NCBI GenBank assembly: GCA_001600495.1
Contig: BCKE01000003.1
Coordinates: 124,001-188,000 of the forward strand
Source: Pilasporangium apinafurcum
Lineage: Eukaryota; Oomycota; Peronosporomycetes; Pythiales; Pythiaceae
Reading direction: 5' to 3'
Length of the DNA stretch: 64,000 bases
Each line of letters begins with the position of its first letter. Within the stretch, counting starts at the first letter, position 1. The position numbers were made by a program, and so were the translations under genes. A model generated the notes under the pieces. That model was not told the DNA's origin and did no database searches. It saw nothing but the letters and a program-made list of their open reading frames with translations. Shown here piece after piece: positions 1 through 11,836 of the stretch.

Positions 1-1399
1 CCACTTTCCCCATTGGATACGCGTGCAAGCAGTCGCGTATGGCACTCATCTCACATGACAAATGATCGTACTGAAAATGAGGAGCATGAAGATGGCACAG
101 AGGATGGTGAAGTAGCAATTCGCACTGTCAACGACTATTTTACTGTTCAACATGACACAATCATCATGGTGAAAAATGAGAACTTTGTAACTGACGACGA
201 AGTCATTGCAACTGGTATGTAATTACTTTGCCGACTGTTTTTGTTGCGCCTTGCTGTGATGATGCCCAAACTAACCTAAGTTTATGCGGTGAAGCCGAAC
301 GTAGCAGTAGCATTTCGCTGGAGGAAATCGATAGCAGGAGTAGTCGAAAGTACTCGGCGAGTGATTTTATGAAAGATTTTGAGGAAGAAGAGTTGCTGAT
401 TAGGGAAGGAACGGCAATTAGTGGTATTGAGTTCCAGCTCACAAGAGCAACTTCCCAACGGGGGATCAATAGCAAGGTGCGTGACATTAAATTGTGCTGA
501 TCACGATTGAATGCGAGCGAGTCACCATATTTACAACGATTTTAGATCACTGGGAAGAATTTAAGCGTTCGTGTGCTTCTGAGCGCCAATGAGGCATCTG
601 CACACGATCTTGTGTTTGGTATTGACGGTCTCTCAGCGACGCTAGAAATTAAGGTGAGAACAGTCCCAATCACTTCATTATGAGCGAAGTTTCCTCATAT
701 GTTTTTGTTTTCGTGATAAAGAGGCATGAACTCATCGAAACATTTGAACTCAGTTATCGAGACGGCCCCCGCATAGTTCGATGGCTCCCTGACATGATAG
801 CTATTGGATATTCAATACACTCAAGTCGCGCGAAGATCATCACCCTGAAATTGCGCTGTGCGTCAACAATGAACGATGTAACCTATCAAATTGATTCGCT
901 GTCGACGTTAGAGCGTCTGTTGGGTTCTCTCATCGCTTATGTGCATGAGCAGCAAAAAAATCAATGGACAATTTGTACATGCGCAAATTGTGGAGGTATT
1001 TCCCAGTATACACGAGAGTACCTGTTGCATCCATCGGTAGAATCGTACACTGTTGGACCAAGTACTGATTCCTTCATGGTGTACTGGTGCCTGTTGTGCT
1101 CAAGCTTCAATGTGCGTGAGATTTCATTGACGAAGATGCTCGACCTCTGCTCTACTGAAGCTATCACGTTATCTATCAACACTCGGGTGCAGAAACTCCC
1201 TCCAGGAAATGAGGGCAACGGGTTTTATTTAGAAGAGACCGAAGTCGATCCGTCAATGGCCATGTATGAGTGTGTCTTGATTTCGAACCTCGGAGTGAAA
1301 GAAGCTGTCATCCCTTCAGATCAGTGGGACGATCATAACTCAAAGGACATGCATAGTGATGCATGGAATGATGCCATTGTGGAAGCGATAACAAAGTAG
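1..1399 (+). CDS. Unrecognised multi-exon protein, 5' end outside window
   Basis: The reading frame is open from base 1, so the start lies upstream. Four exons join cleanly: 1-218, 281-476, 546-653 and 722-1399, with introns of 62, 69 and 68 bp bounded by GT and AG. The first exons are acidic and Ser-rich and look disordered (for example the run KDFEEEELL). The last exon is the more structured part. It contains two CxxC pairs, CTCANC near 976-993 and CLLC near 1090-1101, about 37 residues apart, which could hold a zinc ion. I do not recognise a family. The gene converges on the RING gene that follows on the other strand. Splice sites are inferred from frame continuity. Confidence 0.75.
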
Positions 1400-1634
1400 T
1401 GACTCAACTGTGGTTATCATTGCTGCTGGTAGATGGGAATTATGTATGAAGGTGTAGCTGTTGTTTCAAAGCATATTATTATGATATTTTTGCTTGGGTC
1501 CAGCCTAAATATTGGAGTGACTCAATTATAGACAAGCGCTGCATAGAGCTAACCCATAATCTGCTCTTCAGTTGCAGTATATGTGTGTCTTTACAAACTT
1601 ATTCGTTTCTTATTTACATACATCCCTTCGCGGC

Positions 1635-2183
1635 TCAAAACGTAGACCGATCAACTGGACAACAGTGGCGATACTTAGCCCACTCATTTATACACTTTTG
1701 GTGAAATACATGACCGCAGGGTAGCACATCCACAGGACGCACAGCATCACATAATTCATATTTCTCCAAGCAAATACAGCATCGCTTGTCATTGTCATCA
1801 ATGCTATTTCTCTCACACTGGATATCCGACTCTCCTCTGTCCAATGTAACCTCCTCTACAGCGATAGTATCAGCCAATTCAGCCGATCTTTGCTGAAGAT
1901 ATGCCGTCATCATTGCCACATTTTGTTCTGCAAGTTGTATTCTCGATGCTAATAACCATCGTTTCCGTGTCTCGGAAGATAATTGAGCTGTTTTGGTGGG
2001 CTGTTCAGTTGCCGTCGTCGGCTGTTTCGCTAACGTTGCTTCTACAGACAGCGCAATGATCTGTGGGAGGAGAAGTTTCCTCTTGACTACATATGGAGCC
2101 ACGTGCGACCGTATACGTCTTCGCTTTGGCCACGACTGCATCACCGCGGAACTTGGTTCCGTGTCTCTGCATGTGTTCGCCAT
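1635..2183 (-). CDS. RING-H2 finger protein, probable E3 ubiquitin ligase
   Basis: A 182-residue protein starting at the ATG at 2183; the frame stays open upstream only from a GTG. The C-terminal 50 residues form a RING-H2 finger: CCICLEKYELC, then LPCGHVFHQKC, then HCCPVDR. The His pair in GHVFH is the H2 signature. The last metal ligand position appears to be Asp (CPVD instead of CPxC), a substitution that some RING domains such as RBX1 tolerate. The central region (about residues 60-120) is helical and charged. Such proteins usually recruit an E2 enzyme through the RING and transfer ubiquitin to a substrate; the substrate is unknown here. It is divergent from the large membrane-protein gene at 2403, with a 219 bp shared promoter region. 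Confidence 0.85.
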   Translation of the reverse strand: MANTCRDTEPSSAVMQSWPKRRRIRSHVAPYVVKRKLLLPQIIALSVEATLAKQPTTATEQPTKTAQLSSETRKRWLLASRIQLAEQNVAMMTAYLQQRSAELADTIAVEEVTLDRGESDIQCERNSIDDNDKRCCICLEKYELCDAVRPVDVLPCGHVFHQKCINEWAKYRHCCPVDRSTF

Positions 2184-2402
2184 TGCCACGCCAAAGAAGG
2201 AATACTTATTGCTGAACGGAAACTGCTCTATTATCCGTTAGACGAAACTATAATTGATACAAAGTATACCTTTATAAATAAATACATCAGCTATTGTTTT
2301 ATTATATATCCTTTGAAATTAAAATAATATTATACCTCTATAAAATTATCATGCGAGTTGAAGTCTTTGAAAAAGGAGAAGTGAAGAAGAAGAAGGAGCA
2401 AA

Positions 2403-5400
2403 ATGGCATACACGGGCATGAAGGATGAAGACGACGCACGTGCGGAGGACGTCGAAGAGCCACTTCTACCGCTGAGCACCACTAAAAAAAGCAAGCAAGG
2501 AAAAAGGAGGAAAGCCTGGTACCGCCGTCGATTGGTGGTGGCCTCGGCGATCGCTTTGGCGCTGGTGGTGATCGCCTACATGATCATTTTGCATCAAGTG
2601 CCTCATATCGCTGCATCCGCCATTCAAGATACCAAGATGGTTGCGACGCGCATGGAACTAACACATCCACAGTCAAACAGTGTAACACTCAATATCAGTC
2701 TCTCATTGATGTCGTCGTCGTCGTTTCAAGCGCAAGTGAGTTCGACATCCTTTGCTATTTACTACGCTGACTACTTGGTTGGGAGCTTCTTGGTACCGGC
2801 GATGACCATTCATCACGGCGAGAATCAGCAAATATTCCCTAATGCGACGCTTACAATATCGAATAATACCAACTGGGATGTGTTTGCACGCGACATGATC
2901 CAGTTGGAAAAAGTAGCATATCAAATCAAGGGCAAGCTAGATATTCAAGTACCGTTGCTGGGCGGACTGATCCATTTCCATGCTGCCAATGTTCCACTTG
3001 AGAAAACTCTGACATTTAACGGTATGCATGGACTACGAAGGATGCGAATCGCACGCATTCAGATGACGAATTCCACGCAAACGAAAGTATTGGCCAACAT
3101 CAAGACTTGCATTTACAATCCTTCTATTACCACCCTTCGTCCAGTCGGAAGTCTATGTCTGCAAGCTCACTACCCAACCGCTGGAAACGAAACACTAGTT
3201 GCGCGCTTGGTGACACCAGAAAACACAAGTATTCCAGTTGCCGAGTACGATCGCTCGCACCCATATTGTGCTGCACTTGGAGATGGAATGGAACGCGGAT
3301 ATAATCTACTGATAGTGACAGGCGAGATGCTGTCGGCATATCCGGAGGCGATCAGTGGACTCATTTCCAAATATCTCAGCAATATTCCAGCAGATCTTGC
3401 TGTGGAGACATGCCAATCACAAGCAACTACTGTGGACCTGTATAATCGAGCGCTACAAAATCTATCGATTCCAACTCAGTTGCCACCACAGAAAGACCCA
3501 CTAATCGGAAGGATGTTCTTCAACGGTATTACACTTCGCTCTCCTCCAAAAGGCAAGGAGGATCAATTCGTCGATCTGGATACGGCCGTTGCTGTGGAAG
3601 CAACTAGCCCACTTGGACCGCATTCGCCGCTGACAATCAGCAGTGTTCGCATGAACGTCACGCTATTTGCTGCGCTCGGAGATCATGACGTGGGGTTGGG
3701 AGAGCTTTCGACTTTACATGTAGACATAATCAATGGTCGTCTCGTGGAACGAAGTAATATTTCAGTCAATTGTTGGACACGTCTGATGCTAGAAGAGCGT
3801 GGTGGACCTTTTGGTGCATTTGTTCGCAACTCTGTGACAAAAAACCAAGTATCCATAGCCCTATCTGGGCATATGGATATTGTTGCCCATGGAGCACTAG
3901 GTACGAAGCTGAAACGAATTGTAAGAATGTCTTATGATAGCGACTATGGTATAACGATATTGTTTTTTTTGGTTGGACTAGGTGCCTTGAGACTTTCGTG
4001 GTTGCCCATCAATGTCACAACTATTTTGCGTGGAATGGATAACTTTTCGAATGTTTCGATCAAAAGTTTTGTTCTTCCAGGGAATGGAAGTGCATCACAA
4101 CATAGTGAAAGCATTGAAACACATATTTCCATTTGGAATCCTTCGATCTTCACAGTTGCTATTGGAAAACTAGCTATGACATTGGGTTTGAAGGATTCAA
4201 GCGACGTTTTTGGCCATCTTAATGGCCCAATGAATATCGCGCCTGGTTCCAACGTATTGATGATGACGGGGATGTTGAATCCAGCAGTTGATTCGCGAGG
4301 TCGAGTCAGTGATAAAATCTCGCAATTCTTTTCCCGATATTTGCGCGGAGAGTCGTCGAACGTAGCTGTCAATATCACTAGCACTGAGTATGGAAACTGC
4401 TACTGGATGCAGAAAGCACTGCTAGGTTTAAAAATCGGATCGGTATTTCCTGGTGTCTCGAGTGGATTTGAACTCATATCCGAGATTTATATGCAGCAAT
4501 TGGATGTGATTATGGATGAAGCTAATATGCAATCGTCGTATGGTGAATCGTCTTACTCGAACACACGGATGCGCGTCCGAACCGATTTGTTGGCTACTGT
4601 GAAGATGCCATCATCCATCAAGATCCCGTTGGATATTACAAATCTTTCCGTTGCTCTGACCATGGAAAACTCTGATCGTCAGCCACTTGGTGTGTTAGTA
4701 TCACAGAGAGAGTCGTGTGAGTTTAATCAATCCGATGGCGGATCCTTTAGACTCAACCTGACCAACTACTATCCAATCGATTTTCAGAATACTGCGCAAG
4801 TCAGAGGAATGGCAGGGTTTATTACGAACCTGCTCACCAAACATGGAAATGTGATGCTTCGACTCGCTTCCGATAGCCAACCGAACCAAGGAGCCTTTCC
4901 ATATGTTAAAACACGAATGGGTATGCTGTCTCTGCAGAATATTCCGATTGCTGGTGCACCGCTGATCCCTGCAATGGACTCCTTTCGTGATCCCCCTTTA
5001 AGAATTTTAAGTGTTGACATCAAGGAGGGATTGAAGACCTCGATGATCTTGATGATGACATTCGCGATCCAAAATCCCTCCGTTGTTCAGACTGGATTGG
5101 GGAATCTTGCTTTGAATGTTTCGGCTGAAAATGCGCGCATGGGTGTGGCAGAAATCAAAAACTTTAACCTGAAATGCTGTGGTGAGGAAACAATTCTCAG
5201 CGGTATCTTTGAATTTAACCCACAAGTAGAAGATTTCCCCGTTGCGCAACGTTTCCTGTCGAATTTTGTCTGCGGATACTTTACTGATGGTGGAGCGCAA
5301 GAGGTACGTTCTCTTTAAAATAACTAAGTTGTAAAATTGAGCTCATTGGATTAATTTGTGACCATTCTGGAATTATATAGATTACTATTAAGGGAAGCAC

Positions 5401-6065
5401 AAATAGCACCAAGCTCGACATATTGCAACCTGCGTTGGCGGCCTTAACGATCCCAACCACGCTACCACCACTTGCTCAAATTTTCCCGGCCACACCAACT
5501 CTCGTTACCTCGTCGATGCTGTACATGCCGTCTATTTTCCATTTAAATCGAATTCCGACATCCATGGAATTGCGCAATCCATTTAGCGAAGACATTACCA
5601 TCACTAAAGTTGATCTTGAGCTTTTTCCGTGCAAAAAGCAGAGCAAAGGTATGCATACTTGCAAATGGGACGTTATAGTTGGATGACAGCTAACATGTGC
5701 TCATTTATGCTTTAGTTGATGATGTCCTAGTATGCACTACATATTACGACCAATCTCTTGCGCGGTTTGCTCCATCCGACTTTGCACCCATGTTCATTCC
5801 TGCGGCCATGAAAGGATGTTTCTCATGTTGTCAGGGAGCTAATTGTGATACCAAGATGACTCTTTGTCCTCACGCAAATGTGGGGGAATGCATGAATGCC
5901 GATGTTCAGAGTTTCTTCAGTCCAGAAGCGATCGCAACAATTTTTCGATCTATGACGACAGGGCTTTTGATGAAAGTGAATGGCACCATTACCACGTCCA
6001 TCGGCAAGTACCAGACACAGCTGTTTTATCAACAGGAGGATCTGCTCGTGACCATGGCCAAGTAG
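2403..6065 (+). CDS. Large type II membrane protein with DUF3712-like repeats
   Basis: Three exons, 2403-5303, 5381-5648 and 5716-6065, encode about 1,170 residues. The short basic cytosolic N-terminus (residues 1-44) contains EEPLL, then a run of basic residues, then one membrane span (about 46-66, VVASAIALALVVIAYMIIL). The rest is predicted to be lumenal or extracellular and has many N-glycosylation sites. It contains repeated segments of the type 'NPS..T...G.L.L.......G...I..F.L.PG.N', which is the pattern of DUF3712/LEA2-like beta-sandwich domains known from fungal membrane proteins. The C-terminal exon is Cys-rich (CFSCCQG, CDTKMTLCPH). The molecular role is unknown. Upstream of the start lies a short shared promoter with the RING gene. 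Confidence 0.8.
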
Positions 6066-6430
6066 CTCAGTCGTAACCAAACACTTTGTATGAATTTGTA
6101 TGTGAAGTTGTCAACATTATATGTACACCATATTTTGATATCTTCAGCAAAAATAGTACTACTAATGAAAACAAGATGGAAATCAGTGACGAGAGAATAG
6201 ACAAGGCAAAGGAGATGGGCAAAATCCCTGCTTGGTAAAACTTCAAGGACACATCAAACTAGCAGATCTTCAAGGACGAATCACTGATAGCGTGGAGTCT
6301 CAGCACACATAGTAGTACATGGTGGATACAAGACTGCCTCCTGATAAGACTGCAGTCAGCCAAGAGAGGTGAATGGATGGGGAAGCCGTCACTTACAAAG
6401 TTTCCAGCTCCTACAAAGAAGCTGTTGGCG
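6066..6430. other. Intergenic, DUF3712 gene to first GH1 gene
   Basis: This 365 bp spacer holds the 3' end of the preceding gene and the promoter of the first GH1 gene. An in-frame ATG at 6377 would add 18 residues to the GH1 protein but puts a basic, Pro-containing stretch before the signal peptide. I see no RNA gene or repeat. Confidence 0.5.
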
Positions 6431-8152
6431 ATGCGTCTGCTTTCGAGTTTGTTGATTGGTGCCGCAGCCTTTGTGGCAGAGACTGTCTCCGTTGCGGCGG
6501 AAGCACGGTGCTTCCCTGAAGGTTTTCTCTTTGGAACTGCCACGGCGTCCTACCAAGTTGAAGGTGCATGGAACGAAGGTGGTCGCACGCCAAGTATTTG
6601 GGATGATTTCTGCCGTGAGAAACCAAATGTTGAATGTGCTAATGTTGCCGATGATTTTTTCCATCGGTACAAGGACGACATTCAACTCATGCTTACTACT
6701 GGCTTGGAGACCTTCCGCTTTTCTATTTCTTGGTCTCGCGCCATGAACTGGGACCCAGAAAGCAAGAAAATGAAGCCAAACCAACCAGGGATTGACTTCT
6801 ACCACGATTTGATTGATGAACTGAACAACAACAACATCACTCCAATCATGACACTTTACCATTGGGATCTCCCATCGGAGTTACACACCGAGCTGTCACC
6901 ACCAGGCTGGCTCAACAGTGAGATCGTTGACCATTTCATGGACTTTGCTGAACTTATGTACCAGGAGTATGGCAACAAAGTGAACTACTGGACGACATTC
7001 AATGAGCCGTTGTCTTTCATCCAACAAGGGTATGGCACTGGTCTACATGCGCCTGGTTTCACCGGATCGGACACCCAAGCGTACATCGTTACTCACAACG
7101 TCCTTCTTTCGCATGGACGCGCAGTGCAGCGTTTTCGCGAGCTCAAGGCTGATAGCAATAAAATTCACGATGCCGCTCGCATTGGTATTGTGCTCATTTG
7201 TCAAAATTTCTATCCTCTGGATCCATCAAATCCTCGAGATGTTGCTGCCACTGAACGAGCAATGCAATTCGCGATTGGTTGGTTCCTTAACCCGTTGGTT
7301 GCTGGTGACTATCCGGCGGTGATGCGTGAACGCGTAGGTGATCGATTGCCGCAGTTTACTGAAGAGGAAGCAGCCCTCGTCAAGGGTTCGTACGATCTCT
7401 TCATGGTCAACCATTACTCGTCAAATTTGGTGACCGATTGCGACTCCGAGACTTCGAGTATCGATTGCTCTGTTAACACTGCTGGTTATGAGCGTGACGT
7501 TGGCCTTGATGCCACCCGTATTCCTGAGGGAGCAAGACGTGCAAGCAAAGACAAGAATGGCAACTACAACTGTGTTTGGTTCAATGGATACGCTCCTGGA
7601 TACTTGAATATGCTCAAGTGGGTGCACAAATTCGACCCTAAAGCGGAAATTTTGCTCACGGAGAATGGTTGGTGCGGAAATGACACGATCGATAACCAGG
7701 ACCAACTCTGGTACTACCAGACCTACCTTGAGCAAGTCTACAAAGCTATCGAAGAGGAGAAAATTCCGATCATTGGGTACACTGCATGGTCATTTGTGGA
7801 CAACTACGAATGGGGTTCGTTCAGCCCTCGCTTTGGACTTTACTACGTGAACTTCACATCCCAAACTGGATCGAAGGAAGGATACATCCCGAAGGCGACG
7901 GATCTCGCGCGTATTCCTCGACCTGCCGCCACTTGGTACTCGCAAGTGGTCAAGACCGGCTGTCTCGGGGCTAGCTCGAGTAACTCCGGTATCACTGCTG
8001 CCACTGCGGCTAGTAGTATAAGTACCTCCGTTTGGTCGTCTTACTGGACGATTGGTGCCGTGGTTGTAGTCGTCGTCGGAACGATCGCTGTGGCAGCTCG
8101 TCGTTATGTCACCAAGCGTGGCACTGCGGCTGAAAAGGCGCCATTACTTTAG
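6431..8152 (+). CDS. GH1 beta-glucosidase, membrane-anchored (array copy 1)
   Basis: A single exon encodes 573 residues from the ATG at 6431, chosen because it opens directly on a signal peptide (MRLLSSLLIGAAAFVAETVS). The GH1 domain begins at RCFPEGFLFGTATASYQVEG, the family N-terminal signature. The acid/base Glu is E192 in TFNEP and the nucleophile is E411 in LLTENGW, so a retaining beta-glycosidase is expected. Likely substrates are beta-glucosides such as cellobiose or plant phenolic glucosides, which is a family inference. Near the C-terminus, residues about 538-558 form one membrane span followed by a basic stop-transfer stretch (ARRYVTKR) and the tail EKAPLL. This is the first of eight tandem copies and the boundary with the DUF3712 gene. 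Confidence 0.95.
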   Translation: MRLLSSLLIGAAAFVAETVSVAAEARCFPEGFLFGTATASYQVEGAWNEGGRTPSIWDDFCREKPNVECANVADDFFHRYKDDIQLMLTTGLETFRFSISWSRAMNWDPESKKMKPNQPGIDFYHDLIDELNNNNITPIMTLYHWDLPSELHTELSPPGWLNSEIVDHFMDFAELMYQEYGNKVNYWTTFNEPLSFIQQGYGTGLHAPGFTGSDTQAYIVTHNVLLSHGRAVQRFRELKADSNKIHDAARIGIVLICQNFYPLDPSNPRDVAATERAMQFAIGWFLNPLVAGDYPAVMRERVGDRLPQFTEEEAALVKGSYDLFMVNHYSSNLVTDCDSETSSIDCSVNTAGYERDVGLDATRIPEGARRASKDKNGNYNCVWFNGYAPGYLNMLKWVHKFDPKAEILLTENGWCGNDTIDNQDQLWYYQTYLEQVYKAIEEEKIPIIGYTAWSFVDNYEWGSFSPRFGLYYVNFTSQTGSKEGYIPKATDLARIPRPAATWYSQVVKTGCLGASSSNSGITAATAASSISTSVWSSYWTIGAVVVVVVGTIAVAARRYVTKRGTAAEKAPLL

Positions 8153-8746
8153 AGACTGAGTCGCATAAATCTTTAACCCATAGGCTCTTCGGAGAGTGAT
8201 GTATCGGTTTTCTTTGATACATCTGAGACTGTTTTTCTTTCTGTCAATACAATATTTTTCTTTCCTCAAAGTACAATACAAAGAAATTCATCCAACGTAA
8301 GTAAACTCTGGCATCAATGTCGTGTCCGATGGCTGTATTTATACCTCGTTCAACAATGAAACGCCATCGTACGAGAGAAATCGCTGCTGCTCTCGATGAA
8401 GTAAAGTCATGGATCCAGAGAAAGAGAGCAGTTGTAGCTCTTTAGTTAATGTGATTGGAATGGACAAAGGGTAGGCGTGAGTTGTGTGCAACAGCCTCTT
8501 AGTAAAGAGCAACACAATAACATGCTTCGCTCTTTGCGTCTTTTGAACGCATACATCGCTCAATATGTGATCCATTTCAATTCATTCTTGATCTTCTCCT
8601 TTTTTTGATAGAAATCAAAAAAATCGTCTGGTTTTGTAAAGTTGAAGGCCACAAACACTCATCCTTGATGACCAACCGCATCTTCAAACACGTCGATCTC
8701 GGAGCCCACACTCAGTGTGCAAAAAGCGCTCACTAACTCAGAGCAG
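8153..8746. other. Intergenic between GH1 copies 1 and 2
   Basis: This is 594 bp without a convincing gene. A 78-codon minus-strand frame (8339-8575) has no recognisable domain and lies in AT-rich DNA. A T-rich tract at about 8601-8616 precedes the copy 2 promoter. Confidence 0.45.
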
Positions 8747-10444
8747 ATGCGTCTCCAAATCGAACTACTTGGTGCATTGGTGCTACTCACGTCTTCCGCA
8801 ACTGCTGTGGCCACTGCTAACTCTCGCTGCTTTCCCGACGGCTTCATCTTTGGCTCAGCGACTGCTGCTTACCAGGTCGAAGGCGCGTGGAACGAAGGCG
8901 GCCGCACATCATCCATCTGGGACGATTTCTGTCGTGCCCAACCTGATGTGGCCTGTGCGAATGTGGCTGATGATTTCTACCATCGGTACAAGTCTGACAT
9001 CCAGCTGATGGTCGAAACGGGGCTTCAATCATTCCGGTTCTCCATTTCCTGGTCGCGGGTGATGAATTGGAACCAGGAGACCCAGAAAATGGTTGTGAAT
9101 CAACCTGGAGTTGCTTTTTATCATGGGTTGATCGACGAACTCAACAAGAACGGCATCACTCCTATCCTGACGCTCTACCATTGGGATCTGCCTTCGGAAC
9201 TCCAAAACGAACTAAACCCCCCTGGATGGCTCAACAAAAACATTATCGATTACTTCTATGAATACTCGGAGCTTATCTACCACGAATTCGGTAACAAGGT
9301 CGACTACTGGACGACTTTCAATGAGCCGCTGTCGTTTATCGGTGATGGATACGCGATGGGCAATTCGCCACCACAGATGAACCAGGACCCGGTGAACGCC
9401 TACCGTGTAGGACATCACATGCTCATCGCACACGGCAAAAGCGTCGACCGCTTCCGCCAGCTGAAAGGAGAGGGTATCGTCCGTGCCAATGCACGCATTG
9501 GGATTGTGCTCAACATTGAAAACGCTTACCCATTGAACGCGTCCGATCCTATGGACGTTGAAGCTGCTGAACGCAACATGCAGTACGAAGCGGGTTGGTT
9601 CCTGAACCCAATCGTCAACGGTGAATACCCACAAGTGATGCGCGAACGCGCAGGTGACCTCTTACCAACCTGGACAGACCAAGACCGTGCGTTCGTCAAA
9701 GGTTCGTACGACCTTTTCATGCTCAATCACTACCACTCACGGGTGGTGACTGACTGTGCGTCAAAATACTCGACTATCAAATGCGACGACCTGGCTGCCG
9801 GCTGGGCGCGTGATCGAGGTGTAGATCAGTCGCGAATTCCTGAAGGTGCAAGACGAGCGAGCAATGGCACGGACCGATGCGCCATGTTCAGCGGCTATGC
9901 GCCTGGATACTTGGACACCATCAAATGGATGCATGCATTTGATCCAAAAGCAGAAATACTGCTGACTGAGAACGGTTGGTGTGGTAACGAAGAGATTGAC
10001 AACCAGAACCAGCTCTGGTTCTACCGGACACATCTCGAACAAGTGTATAAAGCCATCACAGAAAAAAACATCCCAATCATTGGATATACAGCGTGGTCAT
10101 TCCTAGATAACTATGAGTGGGGAACTTTCACACCACGCTTTGGACTTTATTATGTGAATTGGACATCTCAGACTGGGTCAAAAGAGGGGTATACACCCAA
10201 GTCGATCGAATTGGAGCGCATCCCTCGCACAGCAGCGAAGTGGTACGCTCAAGTAGCCAAAAGCAACTGCCTCGATGTTGACATTACAGTCGTTGCGGTT
10301 GCTGCCACTACAGCGACGTCGTGGCCGTCGCACTGGGTGATGATTGGTGTCGTCGCCGTGGTAGTTGGCGCCGCGATTGCTGTGGTGGTGCGTCGTGTAT
10401 CAGCCGCGCCTGGGTCGGCGACTGAGACAACGCCATTGCTTTAA
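8747..10444 (+). CDS. GH1 beta-glucosidase, membrane-anchored (array copy 2)
   Basis: 565 residues, no intron. The ATG at 8747 gives the signal peptide MRLQIELLGALVLLTSSATA; the frame extends upstream only without an ATG. Catalytic residues are E193 (TFNEPLSF) and E408 (TENGW). Relative to copies 4-6, the loop after GWARDRGVD is shorter. The membrane span lies at about residues 530-550, rich in Val and Ala (GVVAVVVGAAIAVVV), and the tail ends ETTPLL. Its 3' third is the apparent donor for the patch found in the dead copy at 15.5 kb, and it shares shorter near-identical runs with copy 3. The palindrome-bounded Fanzor element starts 150 bp downstream. Confidence 0.95.
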   Translation: MRLQIELLGALVLLTSSATAVATANSRCFPDGFIFGSATAAYQVEGAWNEGGRTSSIWDDFCRAQPDVACANVADDFYHRYKSDIQLMVETGLQSFRFSISWSRVMNWNQETQKMVVNQPGVAFYHGLIDELNKNGITPILTLYHWDLPSELQNELNPPGWLNKNIIDYFYEYSELIYHEFGNKVDYWTTFNEPLSFIGDGYAMGNSPPQMNQDPVNAYRVGHHMLIAHGKSVDRFRQLKGEGIVRANARIGIVLNIENAYPLNASDPMDVEAAERNMQYEAGWFLNPIVNGEYPQVMRERAGDLLPTWTDQDRAFVKGSYDLFMLNHYHSRVVTDCASKYSTIKCDDLAAGWARDRGVDQSRIPEGARRASNGTDRCAMFSGYAPGYLDTIKWMHAFDPKAEILLTENGWCGNEEIDNQNQLWFYRTHLEQVYKAITEKNIPIIGYTAWSFLDNYEWGTFTPRFGLYYVNWTSQTGSKEGYTPKSIELERIPRTAAKWYAQVAKSNCLDVDITVVAVAATTATSWPSHWVMIGVVAVVVGAAIAVVVRRVSAAPGSATETTPLL

Positions 10445-10594
10445 ACGGAATCGATGCTCGCCGCTGAGACAGCGGTCATTTTGTGTGAGTAGACGCTGCC
10501 ACTAATGATTTCAATGTCAGTTTTTTTAGCATAACTACGCTACCGTTCAATTTGTCGGCTAACAACCAAAAGCTGAGATTGAATGTCATTTAGC

Positions 10595-10650
10595 CTTTAT
10601 TCCCCACATCATTTGTACAACGCGTTGTACAAATGATGTGGGGAATAAAG
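10595..10650. repeat. Left terminal perfect palindrome, 56 bp
   Basis: Two 28 bp arms meet with no spacer at 10622/10623. The outer arm reads CTTTATTCCCCA and the centre is AACGCGTT. Every base pairs. The outer 11 bp (TTTATTCCCCA) recur in the right palindrome. The next base outward on each side does not pair, which fixes the boundary. Confidence 0.97.
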
Positions 10651-10979
10651 ATTAAAACTAAGATTGCCTTGAGAGTAGACTTTAGGATTCATTGGATGGA
10701 GAGACTCTTTGGTGGCTCTTGCTGCGTGTGCAATCATCTTGAAAAGCCATGTTGGCGATCAATCGTGTTTCCAGAAAAATGAAATTATACATCTTGAGTG
10801 AGGAAAAAAGGTTAAGATATATGGAGTTAGAACAATCAAGTATACACTACAAGGTACTTCTCAGGAGTTTGAGAGTTTCTCATTTCGGTGGCGTCTCTTG
10901 AATGAATCGTTTTCGGCGTCTCAATAGCGAAGCATATTGAGTTCAAGTATTTATCACCTCACGTTCTAGTGCCCATCCA

Positions 10980-11795
10980 TTGAGTGTTGCTTCAACACCA
11001 TTTGCCAAGATAGAAAGAACTGCAGCTTTGAGAAACAGTATAATCAAAAAATCAAACCAACTACGAGGCGTCCTTAGTTTTGAACGTTGTGATAAAATGG
11101 CATCAACGAGCGACGGTACTGAAGAGAAGACCGCTAAAAAGCGGAGAGCCCGCCCGAATTTTGAGGAACAGAAAGTTCGACAAAAGCAAAGCGTCTACAC
11201 CACTGTGAAGACTGGCTGGCGAAAGTTCTGCAAAGACAAAAGAATGGCGGAAAAGATTGATGAGGTTATGCGACTTTGTTCAAGAATAGCATGTGAGGCA
11301 TCCATGCTGGCATCCGTCCATGTTCTGCGATTATTGGAAGCTGGCGAAGAGCTTCCTCCATTGGATAATAATTTTTTCAATCGATGCTCATCTGCAATAG
11401 CCAACTTGGCCGGCAACAGAATGGTTGCCAATCCTGAATTGGAAACCAGTCGGAATATTTACATGACCCAACATCCTTCAGTTTATGAACCAACAGAGAA
11501 GAAATCCTATATGACTCAGATGTTGGTTACGATCGCTCAGCACGCAAAGCAGAATTTTCAAGTCAGCAACCGATTGACGTTCTACTCCCGGTTGTGTAAG
11601 TGGATGCGTCTGCAGATACGTCTTCACAACAGTGACTATTTTGAAAAGCACCAAGACAAGATAATCAAGAGTACTGTTTCACTGCTGATCCGTGCAAGCA
11701 CCCAAACTCAGCATAGCTTATTCGGCCAGATGCTCGCGTATGGAAACGCAAGTTTCAAAGTTCAGCTAAAGGCAACATTAATGTTCTCACAATGA
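10980..11795 (+). pseudogene. Fanzor-like nuclease, N-terminal part
   Basis: An open frame of about 270 codons beginning without an ATG; the first ATG is at 11097 (MASTSDGTEEKTAKKRRARP). The protein is basic at its N-terminus, then helical. It ends in a stretch resembling the segment just before the zinc finger in Fanzors (QHSLFGQMLAYGNASFK, compare the family pattern YG(D/N)(A/G)SF). The frame breaks just after this point, and the RuvC-I region with its catalytic Asp, normally several hundred residues upstream of the finger, is not found. The coding sequence is therefore both internally deleted and frame-disrupted. Family assignment rests mainly on the downstream zinc finger and on the YGNASF motif. 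Confidence 0.6.
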
Positions 11796-11836
11796 CCCTA
11801 TAGAAGAAAATTGGTTCCAGATGTAGTGCTGTTGAT

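Noticed and set aside
6377-6430. Upstream in-frame ATG of GH1 copy 1
   Set aside because: It would place 18 polar, basic residues before the signal peptide; the ATG at 6431 gives a normal signal peptide like the other copies.
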